NCBI GenBank assembly: GCA_029448655.1
Contig: JACCLO010000006.1
Span: forward strand, 62,001 to 126,000
DNA from: Wolfiporia cocos
Lineage: Eukaryota; Basidiomycota; Agaricomycetes; Polyporales; Phaeolaceae
Direction: 5' to 3'
DNA: 64,000 nucleotides
Part shown: positions 42,645-53,053 of the stretch, one piece after another
How positions within the stretch are numbered: position 1 is the stretch's first letter
Layout: each line of letters opens with the position of its first letter
The notes under the pieces: model-generated
What the model was told of the DNA's origin: nothing
The model's input: only the letters and a program-made list of their open reading frames with translations
The model's database searches: none
Translations under genes and position numbers: made by a program

Positions 42645-43917
42645 TGTCACAGATTTGGGACATGCCACTATTTTTCCCGTATTTTTACCTATTTATCTGA
42701 TATTTCTACGACCTTGTAGACATTTACGCTGCTAAGCGCCCGTCTACACGTACACGCAACCAAACAACACGTACACAACGCGGTATACGTCCACTTGTCA
42801 TAACAACACGTACATAACACGCTTGTACGCGTCAATGACTCAGCGGACTAACCTCCGGTGTCACGCGCCTTACTCATATCCCGATACCGGGCTATGTCAG
42901 TACAATTGGATAAGCGGCCTGCTCGTTATCACATGCCAATGACCTTACGATTACTCATATCCCGATACCGGAATATAATAATCACATGCATGGCTTACTA
43001 ACGTAGCTACAGCCACTTCCACAACATGGACCTACAGTCCAAACAAACGATCTTACTGGTGCAGCCATTACCGGTGCACATGGTCTATTGTAGTTTACGA
43101 CTTAACCATATTAGTTATGTCTGCGCACAGACCACCTTCATGTTTGGTTCCCTTACCGGTAACCAAACAAAGCATGTATATGTCACGGATGTGCCCAGGG
43201 GGCCACTGTACTTCCCTCGCTATAGGTTCCACATGCGGCGCTAGGCGTACGCCGCGTCTCTGGTCCTCAGCCACCTCCTGTGCGTCTCTTTAGTTTGTTG
43301 GTCACCTGACTGTTAGGTTAGCGCTGTAGGGTAGCGCGCGCCTCAGGTATCACACGTTATGGTCACACTAGTTACATGCGTCACTGTAGTTACATATCAT
43401 GTGCTCTCTTAGTTACGGCGCACAGGCCATCACTTTAGGGCGGCCATTACTGGCCAGCTACACATGTATAAGTACGACGGATGAGGACTTACATCCTCAT
43501 CCTTGAGATTCTCGTCAATGCACTAATGTGCCTCTCTTATCATCTGTCTGCGCGTGCTCTGGCCCGAGGGCCCCTCTTGTCTTGCTCGACTGTGTGATGC
43601 CTCTCTACGTCGCCTCTAGGAGTCCTTAGGTGGGGTTCGCCTTTGGTACAGCCGACAAGGTCACCGCTGGGGCGGCGTCGCACACGTCTTGTAGGGCGTT
43701 AGGGAGTCCCCCTGATGCCAGGGTCGCACAGACTGGTAAGTCTGTGACAGTATATAAGTAGGGCTATCACTGCGGATAAGCCTTAGATTTGTTCTTTGCA
43801 TTCGCACAGTCACATAACATCTCTGCTTGCGCCCACTAGTCTCCTCACCAACCTTCAACAACTCCTTCAAGTCGTCTATAAGGTTATAGTGTGAGTCCCA
43901 CAGTCTAGTCTGTGTCA
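42645..43917 (+). repeat. A2 5' LTR, split by E2
   Basis: 699 bp after removal of E2 and one TSD copy. Ends TCTGTGTCA at 43917. TATATAAG at 43751-43758 and AGATTTGTTCT at 43785-43795 are both kept. Confidence 0.92.
43181..43749 (+). repeat. Solo LTR E2 at the A2 TATA box
   Basis: 569 bp, TGTCACGGATGT...GTCTGTGACA, TSD GTATA at 43176-43180 and 43750-43754. The TSD includes part of the TATA box, which is re-created downstream of E2, so the A2 start site now has E2 in place of its own upstream U3. Same 9-bp stem as E1 at 43479-43487 and 43494-43502. Confidence 0.9.
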
Positions 43918-43919
43918 TA

Positions 43920-43930
43920 AGAACAAATCT
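43920..43930 (+). promoter_or_regulatory. A2 self-primer binding site
   Basis: AGAACAAATCT two bases after the LTR, complementary to 43785-43795. Confidence 0.72.
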
Positions 43931-44935
43931 CCCCTTACCCCTGCCCTTGCGCTTGCGCTTGGGCCTGGGTTTCTATCCTACAGGGGCTATTGCTCGTTGC
44001 TGCGCACATCCCTACTCTTGACAAAGAGTTTGGGGTGATAGTTGAGATCTGGGGGATACATCGCCATCCTTGGCAGAGGATTGGCAACCAGGGAAGCCAC
44101 ACCGCCTTTTTAGGCAGGAGGCCTACCTAACCCGGACTCCAGGGTCAAGGAGACACGGTCCTCGCTGACAAGCTTGGACTGTGAGCGGTTAAGACCCGCC
44201 TGTGGAAAAAAGGGGACGGTCTGCCTGTGTGCGCCCAACCCCCTGTCATGGCAAGCGTTGTTCAGCGCCCCATCACTATCCACAGGGTCATCATTATGAT
44301 GGCATGGGAATTTTCCAAAGCCGCCTCCCAGGCGTAAGGGACCTGCTTTGAACCCGTTATGGGAAAAGCAGTGAGGGGGGTGACGTAAAAAATCACCCTG
44401 CCATAGGTCACTCGCGGTAGCCAATAGCATAAGTCCTCCGGGCAGCTCGGCGTGCGAGCATGGGTCAAACGGATTTGGGGCCCCATTGGAAGAGAAGCGC
44501 GTGGCCCACTCCTTCGGGATGTGGAGCGCTGCTGTCTCGCGATCTTAGATGGACAGTGGTTTTTTAGCCCTGATGTGACACCCATGTGGCTATAGACGGC
44601 AACCTCATTGTTGAAGCATGGACAGGCTAAGGGATGTAAAATCCCAGCCACTTTCCGGCATCGTCCCTCCGGGGCGGTGTCGTGTATCCAAATCCCAATC
44701 ATCTGACCCAGGAACCGGCCTGGCAGTCAGCAACTCTACCCCTGGAGTCGGCGCCTCTGACCGTTAGGGTCATGCGAATATCCGCGCCATCTCGGCACAG
44801 GGTTTGCGCGCAACATAAGAGTAATTATGCCCCGTTGTACACCTTCTTTGCTCCTGAAAAGGAGTCCACTACCCTACCTCACATAATCCCTTGTATTCCT
44901 GTTCTTGGACGTATCACTGGGAAACTTCGTTTCTC
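43931..44935 (+). other. A2 leader
   Basis: About 1 kb, nearly identical to the A1 and A3 leaders but without the inverted solo LTR of A1. No gene; the antisense 146-codon frame (44262-44702) is shared with the other copies. Confidence 0.6.
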
Positions 44936-45859
44936 ATGAAGGCTGCACTTTCTAGAATCATGCCCCGCGTTACCCGTCGCACACGTGGCTCCTCCACTGC
45001 CCCTTACGTCAAACCGGCGAAGCGGTCACTTCTCAGCTGCATTGACACCGCCGACATTCCTCGGGCAGAGGACGTCACCTACACGCTTCCTGTAAAGGAA
45101 GACTACACCGGGAAGCTCCATCTTTGGGAGATTCCCGTCCACATGCCAAAGCACATTGCTGAGGCTGGGAAACCCGCTCCTCGACCTCCCAAACCAGTTC
45201 CGCTTGCCAAGCGCATTTGGACGGAGGAAGAGAAGCTAGCCGCTTCCATTACTGCCATGGAGAACCTCATTGAACTCCGTGAACTCAACAAGCTCAAGCT
45301 CGCCCGCGATAAGCTGAATAAGCGAATCGCCGCCAAACAAGCCACCAAGGAAGCCAAGCAAGCAGCTTCTTCACTGGCCCTCCGTCTCTCCAGCCCGGCG
45401 GCCGGACCTCCCGTTCCGACCAACCACAAGATTCTCGACCCTTCCCTCGTTTTCGGGAAGAAGAAACCTCTCCAAGCATGCGATCAAGTTATTCCCATGC
45501 TAGAAGGCACTCTCACTCGTCTCACTCCTCTCGCCAACCACCCCCCTAATTACCCAGGCTTCCATATGGAAAACGACATGCGTTTCCATACTATGGTAGT
45601 AGAATTGGAGGACTTGGTGGATAACGTAAAGGATAGAGCGAGACGGGGGAGGATCACCAATAGAGACTGGAGAATTATGAAAAAGTATTGCAAACAACTC
45701 GGCAACATTTCCTTTTTGGATTGGCGTACGGACTTGGCTCGTATCGTAGCAGAATGCGTAGCGCTACAAATTACTTTTGCCTTCGGTGTAACACCACCTG
45801 ACAAGGTGGCAGGGCCCTCAACTACTTCGGTAGAAGAGGATATACTCGCGATTGTATAG
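44936..45859 (+). CDS. A2 ORF1
   Basis: 307 residues from the ATG at 44936, which corresponds to the A1 start; the frame is open a further 15 codons upstream but that part is not shared in frame by A1. About 97 % identical to A1 ORF1 by eye, with mainly conservative changes (for example in the Ala-rich segment near residues 137-150). Intact although its gag is broken. Function unrecognised; coiled-coil helix at about 100-145. Confidence 0.72.
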   Translation: MKAALSRIMPRVTRRTRGSSTAPYVKPAKRSLLSCIDTADIPRAEDVTYTLPVKEDYTGKLHLWEIPVHMPKHIAEAGKPAPRPPKPVPLAKRIWTEEEKLAASITAMENLIELRELNKLKLARDKLNKRIAAKQATKEAKQAASSLALRLSSPAAGPPVPTNHKILDPSLVFGKKKPLQACDQVIPMLEGTLTRLTPLANHPPNYPGFHMENDMRFHTMVVELEDLVDNVKDRARRGRITNRDWRIMKKYCKQLGNISFLDWRTDLARIVAECVALQITFAFGVTPPDKVAGPSTTSVEEDILAIV

Positions 45860-45961
45860 TAGAAATACTATCATCTTTTAACTCTGAAATAGAGTGCGAG
45901 TGTGATCTATAACGAAAGTTGCAGCTTTCAAACCAAATCCCTTCTTAAAGAATCTAAGACA

Positions 45962-47912
45962 ATGAGTAACCGGAAACTAACTCCTCCGTTAGCACCCCCC
46001 TCGCCCCTCGTCGCATGCACCTCCGTTCGGAAGGTCCGGTGACGCCAGTAGCAGGGCCCTCAGGGACTCAACCCCTGGTGACCCTGGACCACCTAAGCGA
46101 GGAAGAGGAAGAGGATGAAGTTGAGGAGGTTCCCCCGCAAAGGGACTCCCCGTCCAACCCCATGGGAACGCGTCCGGGCACACCTATCCCTGGATACCCC
46201 CCCGCTCGCTACACCCGTCCGATTGGGCCCGTCACAACCCTAGAAATAGAGTTTTCGGGCCCAGAACGCCGAACCAACGCCGAGGTCGAAATAGGCCTCA
46301 AGTCGTACCTCCCAGAGGAGGAACACCACAAGGTGGATGCACCCCTGCACGGGGCAATCCTCGATGCCGCCGTACAACGAAGTGCGGCAATCAGTCACGA
46401 CAAGGTGAACACCCTCGGCCGGATGGTGTACGCCCGCCTGGAGCGAATCCATGGCAGAATCGACTCCCTGGCTGGGCAATCCAGGGCAATCGAACAGATG
46501 GCCCAAGACGAGCTACACGAAGCGGTCAATTCAGTCTGCAACGAGGTTGTGTCCACTTTGGTGGACCTTGGCAAGGAACTCCGGCAGGAATACACCGCCA
46601 AGTTCTCCGAAATGGAGAAAGAGCTCCGGAAGGATTACCGGTCTTGGCTCGATGACCTCGAGGATGCATTCGCCGAGCGCATGGAGAAGGTTGAGGAAGA
46701 ACTTCGGAGGAGTCGCAAGAATCCCTCCGTTCCCAACCCCCCCGGTGTCCGCACGCCCCCGGAAGAACTCGCACCGGCCCCCAACAATGCTCAAGCCCGA
46801 GCAGCCGAGGCCGCTGCCGCCGCACAAGCTGCAGCCGCTGCTGCAGCAGCCGTCGCCCCGCAGATTCCAGGTCTGCCTCAAAACCTGAAAATTCCCCCTC
46901 CCCCCGAATTCTCTGGGTCATCTGGAAAGGTGACTGCGCAGGAATGGGTGGAGAAGATGGGCCTGTACTTCGGTACGCTCAGGGTCTACGACGACCATGA
47001 CCGTATCGCCACGGCCCTCTTCCGCGTCACAGGGGACGCATACAAGTTTTTCTCGCCTCTCATCGAGAAGGCAGGAAACGGTGAACCTCTCGGCACCTGG
47101 GAGGACTTCACCAAATCCGTAATGGTGCAATATGGCAAGATGACGGATAAGGAGATTGCGAAGAAGGAAATTCGCGGCTACTACGGCACGAAGGGCAAGG
47201 AACTGGCAGAATCGAACTACTTCAATTACTGCGAACGGTTCCGCACCCTCGGCCGTCTCTCTGAAACCGCCAACGAGACTCTGGTGTGGGAATTCACCAA
47301 GACTCTCCCAGAAAAGGTTAAGGACACCTTAAACGTCCTCGGCAAAACCCCGTTCTTCAAGGCCCCAACCGACATTGAGCCCCTCATCGATTTCGCTCTG
47401 GAAATGTACCAAACGTCATATCCGGACAAGATCAAGGGCTCGATCTTCGAGAAGGCCGGCAAGAAGGACTCGGCCCCTGCCGAAAAGAAGGAGACATCCT
47501 CCGCTTCTGCAAAGGAGTCGGAGAAAAAGAAGGATAAGGGAAAGGCACCCGCCAAAGCCCCCGCTGACACCGCCAACGCCGTCTGCACATACTGCAAGCA
47601 GACGGGACACTATTTCAACAAGTGTCCTAAGCTTGCCGCGGATAAGGCTGCGGGAACGTTCGTACCTGCCGCTCAGCGGGCCGAACAACAAAGGGCGAAG
47701 GATGCAGCTGCCGCGTCTGGAAAGACCACGGCTGCTCCTTCGGGTAGTGGAAAGGGACAGGCTTCTGGCAAGAAGCCGTACTCGGCGCCCCCCGCGGATG
47801 GCAAGACGTATCGTGCCTGAACGATCTGGGAAGAAGTGACAGCTGACTCAAGCTCAGCAGGACCCTCGGCCCCCGCCACCACCGTCGCCAATGTCGGGAC
47901 CATCTCGGTTCC
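45962..47912 (+). pseudogene. A2 gag, damaged
   Basis: The A1-equivalent ATG at 45962 is followed by a 34-bp deletion that shifts the frame to an early stop; the proper frame can restart at the internal ATG 46015. It then matches A1 Gag with coiled-coil, capsid and CCHC knuckle (C-x2-C-x4-H-x4-C near 47584-47625) until a premature TGA at 47818-47820 (CGA in A1). B2 inserted at 47913, within the gag-pol overlap. A 601-residue Gag-like product from 46015 remains possible. Confidence 0.85.
47908..47912. repeat. Left TSD of B2 (GTTCC)
   Basis: GTTCC here and at 57574-57578; A1 has the single copy in CTCGGTTCCTCTCG near 15797. Confidence 0.93.
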
Positions 47913-48530
47913 TAACACAAGATAGCACTTACTTGTAATGTTCTTGGTATTGCTGGTTAGGCAAGAGATAAGCAGGTGTTAAGCAGGATACGTTGAGTGG
48001 TTAACTCGTAGTATGAATGCAATGAATAGAACTGAGGCAATAGCGCTCAGCAAGTCCAGTATATATACATGATAAATAAGACCCCTAGCAGTCTTATTAA
48101 ATAATACTAATGTCCGTATTCGTATGTACAAGTCCCCAGGTACCTAAGTACTTAGTAATATACGATAAATAGATATGCCGATCAAAACCGGGATATAGAA
48201 AGGCGGCGTAGGCCGCACGAATGGCGTTTTGCGCTCTTGTCATTACAAAGACGGGGCGTGACCAAAGCCCGGTCCGCTGACGTTTATACGCTGACTGCTT
48301 CCGGACGAAATGTCCGATTGGCTGAAACTAGACATGTGACTGATGGTAACTACTAGTGATAAGATAAGACCGTCGTTACGGGAGATAACGCGGCCATCAT
48401 TCGGCACGTATGTAACCGTTAACTTATGAACCAGATAAGCTAGTTATTGGTCTAGAAAGTCGTAGATAATTCGTAGAATTGCCGGAAAAATAGTAAGAAA
48501 TATAGGGAAACTAGGAGAATTCTTGTGACA
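47913..48530 (-). repeat. B2 3' LTR (618 bp)
   Basis: Minus strand TGTCACAAGAAT...CTTGTGTTA; ends are TG..TA rather than TG..CA. Polypurine tract AAGGGGGGGGTAA on the minus strand at 48531-48543. Confidence 0.95.
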
Positions 48531-48543
48531 TTACCCCCCCCTT
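48531..48543 (-). promoter_or_regulatory. B2 polypurine tract
   Basis: Minus strand AAGGGGGGGGTAA directly before the LTR start TGTCACAAG. Confidence 0.85.
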
Positions 48544-48620
48544 AGATTTCAACGACCCCGTTGAAAGTAGAAGTTGTGCTAGAGCCCATTGAAGGGTTAG
48601 TCTTTACGATTTTTCCACTT

Positions 48621-51600
48621 TTATCGTCCTGTCGATCCAAAACCTTGTGTACCGCGCTTGGTTGGCTTGTTGAACTGCTCGTTGTAGGGCCCACTTCCAT
48701 GTAGGTGAGGTCGAATTTCTTTCTCGAACTTCTCCTTGGTCATGGATTCCTGTATTTCGGGCGTGATCGCTACTTCGCAGATTAGCTGAGCAATTCTGTC
48801 GCCTTTCTTTACTTGGTACGGGTCTCCTGTGAGGTTCATCAACATGACAAAGACTTCTCCGCGGTAGTCATGGTCTATTACTCCTGCGAGGACATCGATG
48901 CCCTTTTTCGCAAGTCCAGACCTTGGCGCTATCCGACCGTATGTCCCATAAGGAACTTTGATACGAATGTCTGTGGGGACCGTGGCGGATTTCCATGAAT
49001 TAATTAGGATATCCTGCGCGGCGTATAGATCGTAGCCGATCGCATCGGTTGTTCCCCTGGTCGGTAGTTTGCCATTGACTCCTACTTCGATTTCCAAGTC
49101 TTCGTTGAACTCAACATCGGAATGTACCCATTGCCCAGTAAAGGGATCGCGCTTGTAGTACACTTTCGGTTGTGTAGGGTCGACATCGTCTCGATATTGG
49201 GGCCAGTCATCGGGCCAGACACACGTGTCTGAGTCCCAATCTGGCGAGTCAGGGTCGAAGACGGCTATAGTCTGCCGTGTTCCGCCGAGCCTAGTTGATC
49301 GGCGAAGGGGTTGATTTGGGTCGGTACTAAGGGCTGAATATTTTGCCTTGTACTCGTCCAATATCTCCTTAGCGTTAGCCAGATGTTCCTCGATTTCCCA
49401 TGTGTCCTCCGCAGGTCCGGTGCCTTTCCAATGGATAAGGTATTCCCACCGGCCGCGTCGGTTGCGATGGTCGAGAATGGCTTCCACTTCCCATTCTTCC
49501 GGGTCTTCCATTTCCGTTGGCCTGTCGGCCGCTGGAGGGTGACTTTTCTGACCTTCGATGGTGGATTCCTTGTACATGACCAATTTTGAAGCATGGAACA
49601 CAGGGTGGTAAGCCCTATATTGTGCATCCATGTACACCTTGAACGTTACCGGTCCCAATTTCTCCGTGATTCGGAATGGGCCGATGTAGCGAGGGGCTAG
49701 ACTTCTTTCGGTGTCTTGCCAGCTTCGCACGTCCACGAGTACTTTGTCGCCCACTTTGAAGGGAACGACTTGCTTCTTTTGGTCATAGTACCAGGACCAT
49801 CTTTCGGCTGCAATTTTCATCGCTGCCTTAGCTTTCTCTTGTGCAGAGAACCGCGTGTTCGCAATTTCTACTAAGTCTTTGTTTCGGCTTGGCTCGAAAC
49901 TACTTGGTCCTGCAATTGGATGACGACCTAATTCTACCAGGAATGGGGATTCCTTGGTAGTTTCGCTAGCTGCATTATTGTACGCGAATTCCGCTGTTGG
50001 CAGAAACTCCGACCAGTTATCTTTTTGGTACGTGTTTATGTAGCACCGTAGATACTGTTCGAGTATTTGATTCACTCGTTCGGTTTGTCCATCTGCCTGT
50101 GGATGGTACGCAGTAGTCATCGACCTTTGAATCCCTAGCAGGGTGCACCATTCGCCAAATAGTTTTGAGGCGAATTGTGTCCCTCTGTCCGATACTATCT
50201 GTTTCGGCAACCCATGTAAGGGGTACACCTTTTGATAGAGTATCGTAGCTAGGTCTTTCGTTGAGAAGGTGTTTTCGATTGGGAAAAACCTTGCTCTTTT
50301 GGTCAACCAATCCACCACGACCATGATCGCGCCATGCATTCCCGATGGGGGTAGCTGAGTAATCAGGTCTATTGTCACCACTTCCCACGGGCCTGACGGC
50401 ACCGGTAAGGGTTGCAGGGGGCCATACGGCTTCTGCGGGTGGTTCTTCATACGTTGGCATGTGTCACATCCGTCTACGTATTTTTTGACGTAAACGAACA
50501 TTCCGGGCCACCAATAGTTGCGGCTTAGCAATTCGTACGTTTTGTAACGTCCGAAATGCCCAGCTGACTTGTGATCGTGATGATACTCGACCACTTGCCG
50601 TCTGATATCCGCTGGTGTAGCTGGAACGTAGACTTTGCCTCTTCGGAGGAGTAGTCCTCCTTCGTAGTTCCATTCTGATAGGTCTTTTTTGAATTCACGA
50701 GGGCCGGATGAGAGCAGCTCCTTGTAGTCTTTTGTGACCTTGTCGTCTAGCAACGCTTTGCGAATCTCTCGGAGTATCGATTCATCTTCCGATTGTGGGG
50801 CAGCATGGGAGGTATCAAGAGCCATTGCCATGTACTCTTGCTCGAACCACTCAGGTTTCAGGAGAACCTGGTCGCGATTATCAAGATCCACCCCCTCCTC
50901 ATGGTCTGGCCGCCTGGACAGAGGATCCGCGGTTAGCATTGTTTTGCCAGGTTTGTGCTTCATTTGGAAGTTGAAGCGTGAGAGGTACAGTGCCCAACGG
51001 GCTTGTCGTCTCGTCAGTTTTTGCGCCGTTTTGAAATAGGTCAGGTTCAGATGATCCGACCATATCTCGAATTTTTCAGGGTGTCCCTCTAGGTAGTGTC
51101 TCCACTCCTCTAGAGCCCTGATGACAGCCAACATTTCCTTGTCGTAGATCTCATAGTTCCTTTCCGGGGCACTTAGCGATTTGCTATAGTACGCCACGGG
51201 GTGGAATTTTTTATCCGTAGGATCTAATTGAGATAGTACTGCTCCGGTAGCGAAGTCTGATGCATCTGTTTCTACGCGGAAGGGCTGATCGTGCGACGGA
51301 ATTCGAAGCACGGGCGCTTTGGTAAATGCTTCCTTTAGGGTTTGGAAGGCATTTTCCTGCTCGGCGTCCCAATGCCAAGCTTCTGACTTTTTGGTCAGCA
51401 TGGTGAGTGGTTTGGCTATTTTTGAGAAGCCTTCTATGAATCGCCTGTAGAAGTTGGCGAATCCAAGGAAAGCTTGAACCTCTTTGACCTTAGTAGGTCT
51501 GGGCCAGTCCTGAACTCCGGCGTACTTCTTCGGATCCATCATGATGTTACCGTCAGATATGATCATTCCTAGGTATTCGATGGAAGACTGTTCGAAGAAG

Positions 51601-53048
51601 CACTTTTCGGGCTTCGCATACAAGTCCGAGTCCTTCAGGGTTTGTAGAACCCCTTTGGTAAGTCGCCGATGTTCCTCCATATCATTCCCGAAAATCAAGA
51701 TGTCATCTAGGTAGACAACCACCTTGCCGGTGCGAATGAACGGTGCGAGGATAGAATTCATCATCGCTTGGAACGTTGCGGGGGCATTGCAGAAACCGAA
51801 ATACATTACCGTTGCCTCGTATAGTCCACGGTGTGTAATAAACGCCGTCTTCCATTCGTCACCTTCCTTGATGCGGACATTGTTATATCCCCATCTAAGG
51901 TCAATTTTGGTGAAAATGGTCGCATGGGACAATTGATCGATGAGATCATCGATCCGAGGTATCGGATAACGATTTTTCACGGTTATTTCGTTTAGCCTCC
52001 TGTAATCGACAACCATCCGCAGTCCTCCGTCCTTTTTATGGACAAAGAAGACCGGGGATGCCATTGGACTTTCGGATGGTCGTATGTAACCTTTCCGTAA
52101 TTCGGTGTCTATCCACTCATCCAAGCTATTACGCTCTTGGGGAGACATTTTGTATGGTTTTACCGGGGGAGGAAGCTGCGCATCTGGTTCAAGCACTATG
52201 GCGTGATCCCAGGGCTTCCGTTCCGGCATCCTCTCTGACGCCTTTTGTGAGAACACCGTTGGCCCATACTCTTGGTATTGTTCGGGCACTAACGATCGCC
52301 ATTTTTCAATGTCAATCGGTGGTGTGTTTTCCTCACAGTCGTCTGCTTCGTCGAGGTCTTTGTCAAGTACCTCGGCTACCAACTGTGTCAGCAGGTTCAT
52401 TTCCTCGTCGTCAAGGGTTGCCACCCAAGCGATCAAAGGATTTTCGGGGTCCTCCTCTCCTAATATGTCCACGGGAGTGTCCCAAATCGAATTTACTTCG
52501 ATGATTTCCTTTTCTGGGAGTTCCACTGCTTCCTCCTCAGAAGGGCGGTTACCCTTTTTTCTGGCGTAGGGTTGGTCGTGTGTACAGCGTGCATATTCCA
52601 TTTCTCCTTTCCTCCAATCAAAGGTAGGATTGTGGAGACGCAACCAGTCATAGCCAAGGATTAGGTCTGGTTCTAGGTGCATGACCGTCAGACCTATTTT
52701 CTCCTTGTGTGTGCCATGTTGCATGAATGCTTTTACTGATTGCGTTAAGCGGCCGGCGACGTTTTCTGTTCCGTCTGCGTTTGTAACCGTAATAGGAAAC
52801 GCTAGTTTGTCGGTGACCAGCTTATGTTTATCGACCAATCGTTGTGATATGACCGATATGGTTGCACCGCTGTCGATTAAAGCCAGAGCCTGCACTTTTT
52901 GCCCATATACCCAGAGTGTTACTTCGACACGGAAAGATCGAGCGAAGTCGCGCGCATCGTTGCCAAAAATATGATACATTGACTCGAATACACTCTTTAC
53001 AGCGGGTACGGGACTAAAATTACACGGGAGCACAAGTGGGCAGGTCAT
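48621..53048 (-). CDS. B2 Pol: protease, RT, RNase H, integrase, chromodomain, dUTPase
   Basis: 1475 residues from the ATG at 53048-53046, whose A is also the last base of the gag stop (TGATG). Protease DSGAT at about 57-61; RT YLDD about 443-446; RNase H after about 590; integrase HHCC and DDE about 815-990; chromodomain about 1181-1230 (EEWEVEAILDHR...WKGTG); dUTPase about 1326-1475 with GYDLYAA, PRSGLA, GVIDHDYRGEV, GDRIAQLI and GTQGFGSTG. Pol is one frame back from gag, so it needs either stop-restart translation or a -1 shift. Same architecture as A1 Pol, with roughly two thirds identity by eye. dUTPase at the extreme C-terminus is likely released by the protease or acts tethered to integrase. 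Confidence 0.95.
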   Translation of the reverse strand: MTCPLVLPCNFSPVPAVKSVFESMYHIFGNDARDFARSFRVEVTLWVYGQKVQALALIDSGATISVISQRLVDKHKLVTDKLAFPITVTNADGTENVAGRLTQSVKAFMQHGTHKEKIGLTVMHLEPDLILGYDWLRLHNPTFDWRKGEMEYARCTHDQPYARKKGNRPSEEEAVELPEKEIIEVNSIWDTPVDILGEEDPENPLIAWVATLDDEEMNLLTQLVAEVLDKDLDEADDCEENTPPIDIEKWRSLVPEQYQEYGPTVFSQKASERMPERKPWDHAIVLEPDAQLPPPVKPYKMSPQERNSLDEWIDTELRKGYIRPSESPMASPVFFVHKKDGGLRMVVDYRRLNEITVKNRYPIPRIDDLIDQLSHATIFTKIDLRWGYNNVRIKEGDEWKTAFITHRGLYEATVMYFGFCNAPATFQAMMNSILAPFIRTGKVVVYLDDILIFGNDMEEHRRLTKGVLQTLKDSDLYAKPEKCFFEQSSIEYLGMIISDGNIMMDPKKYAGVQDWPRPTKVKEVQAFLGFANFYRRFIEGFSKIAKPLTMLTKKSEAWHWDAEQENAFQTLKEAFTKAPVLRIPSHDQPFRVETDASDFATGAVLSQLDPTDKKFHPVAYYSKSLSAPERNYEIYDKEMLAVIRALEEWRHYLEGHPEKFEIWSDHLNLTYFKTAQKLTRRQARWALYLSRFNFQMKHKPGKTMLTADPLSRRPDHEEGVDLDNRDQVLLKPEWFEQEYMAMALDTSHAAPQSEDESILREIRKALLDDKVTKDYKELLSSGPREFKKDLSEWNYEGGLLLRRGKVYVPATPADIRRQVVEYHHDHKSAGHFGRYKTYELLSRNYWWPGMFVYVKKYVDGCDTCQRMKNHPQKPYGPLQPLPVPSGPWEVVTIDLITQLPPSGMHGAIMVVVDWLTKRARFFPIENTFSTKDLATILYQKVYPLHGLPKQIVSDRGTQFASKLFGEWCTLLGIQRSMTTAYHPQADGQTERVNQILEQYLRCYINTYQKDNWSEFLPTAEFAYNNAASETTKESPFLVELGRHPIAGPSSFEPSRNKDLVEIANTRFSAQEKAKAAMKIAAERWSWYYDQKKQVVPFKVGDKVLVDVRSWQDTERSLAPRYIGPFRITEKLGPVTFKVYMDAQYRAYHPVFHASKLVMYKESTIEGQKSHPPAADRPTEMEDPEEWEVEAILDHRNRRGRWEYLIHWKGTGPAEDTWEIEEHLANAKEILDEYKAKYSALSTDPNQPLRRSTRLGGTRQTIAVFDPDSPDWDSDTCVWPDDWPQYRDDVDPTQPKVYYKRDPFTGQWVHSDVEFNEDLEIEVGVNGKLPTRGTTDAIGYDLYAAQDILINSWKSATVPTDIRIKVPYGTYGRIAPRSGLAKKGIDVLAGVIDHDYRGEVFVMLMNLTGDPYQVKKGDRIAQLICEVAITPEIQESMTKEKFEKEIRPHLHGSGPYNEQFNKPTKRGTQGFGSTGR

Positions 53049-53053
53049 CACAT
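53046..53053 (-). promoter_or_regulatory. gag-pol stop-start junction (ATGTGATG)
   Basis: Minus strand ATG-TGA-TG: the gag TGA (53050-53048) and pol ATG (53048-53046) share one base. Such overlaps are known sites of termination-reinitiation in other retroelements and viruses. The same bases stand in B0 (902-909) and B1 (21291-21298). Confidence 0.7.

Noticed and set aside
48621..49100. dUTPase as a separate captured host gene inside B
   Set aside because: It is in frame with the integrase/chromodomain part, in all copies, directly before the polypurine tract; it is a Pol domain.
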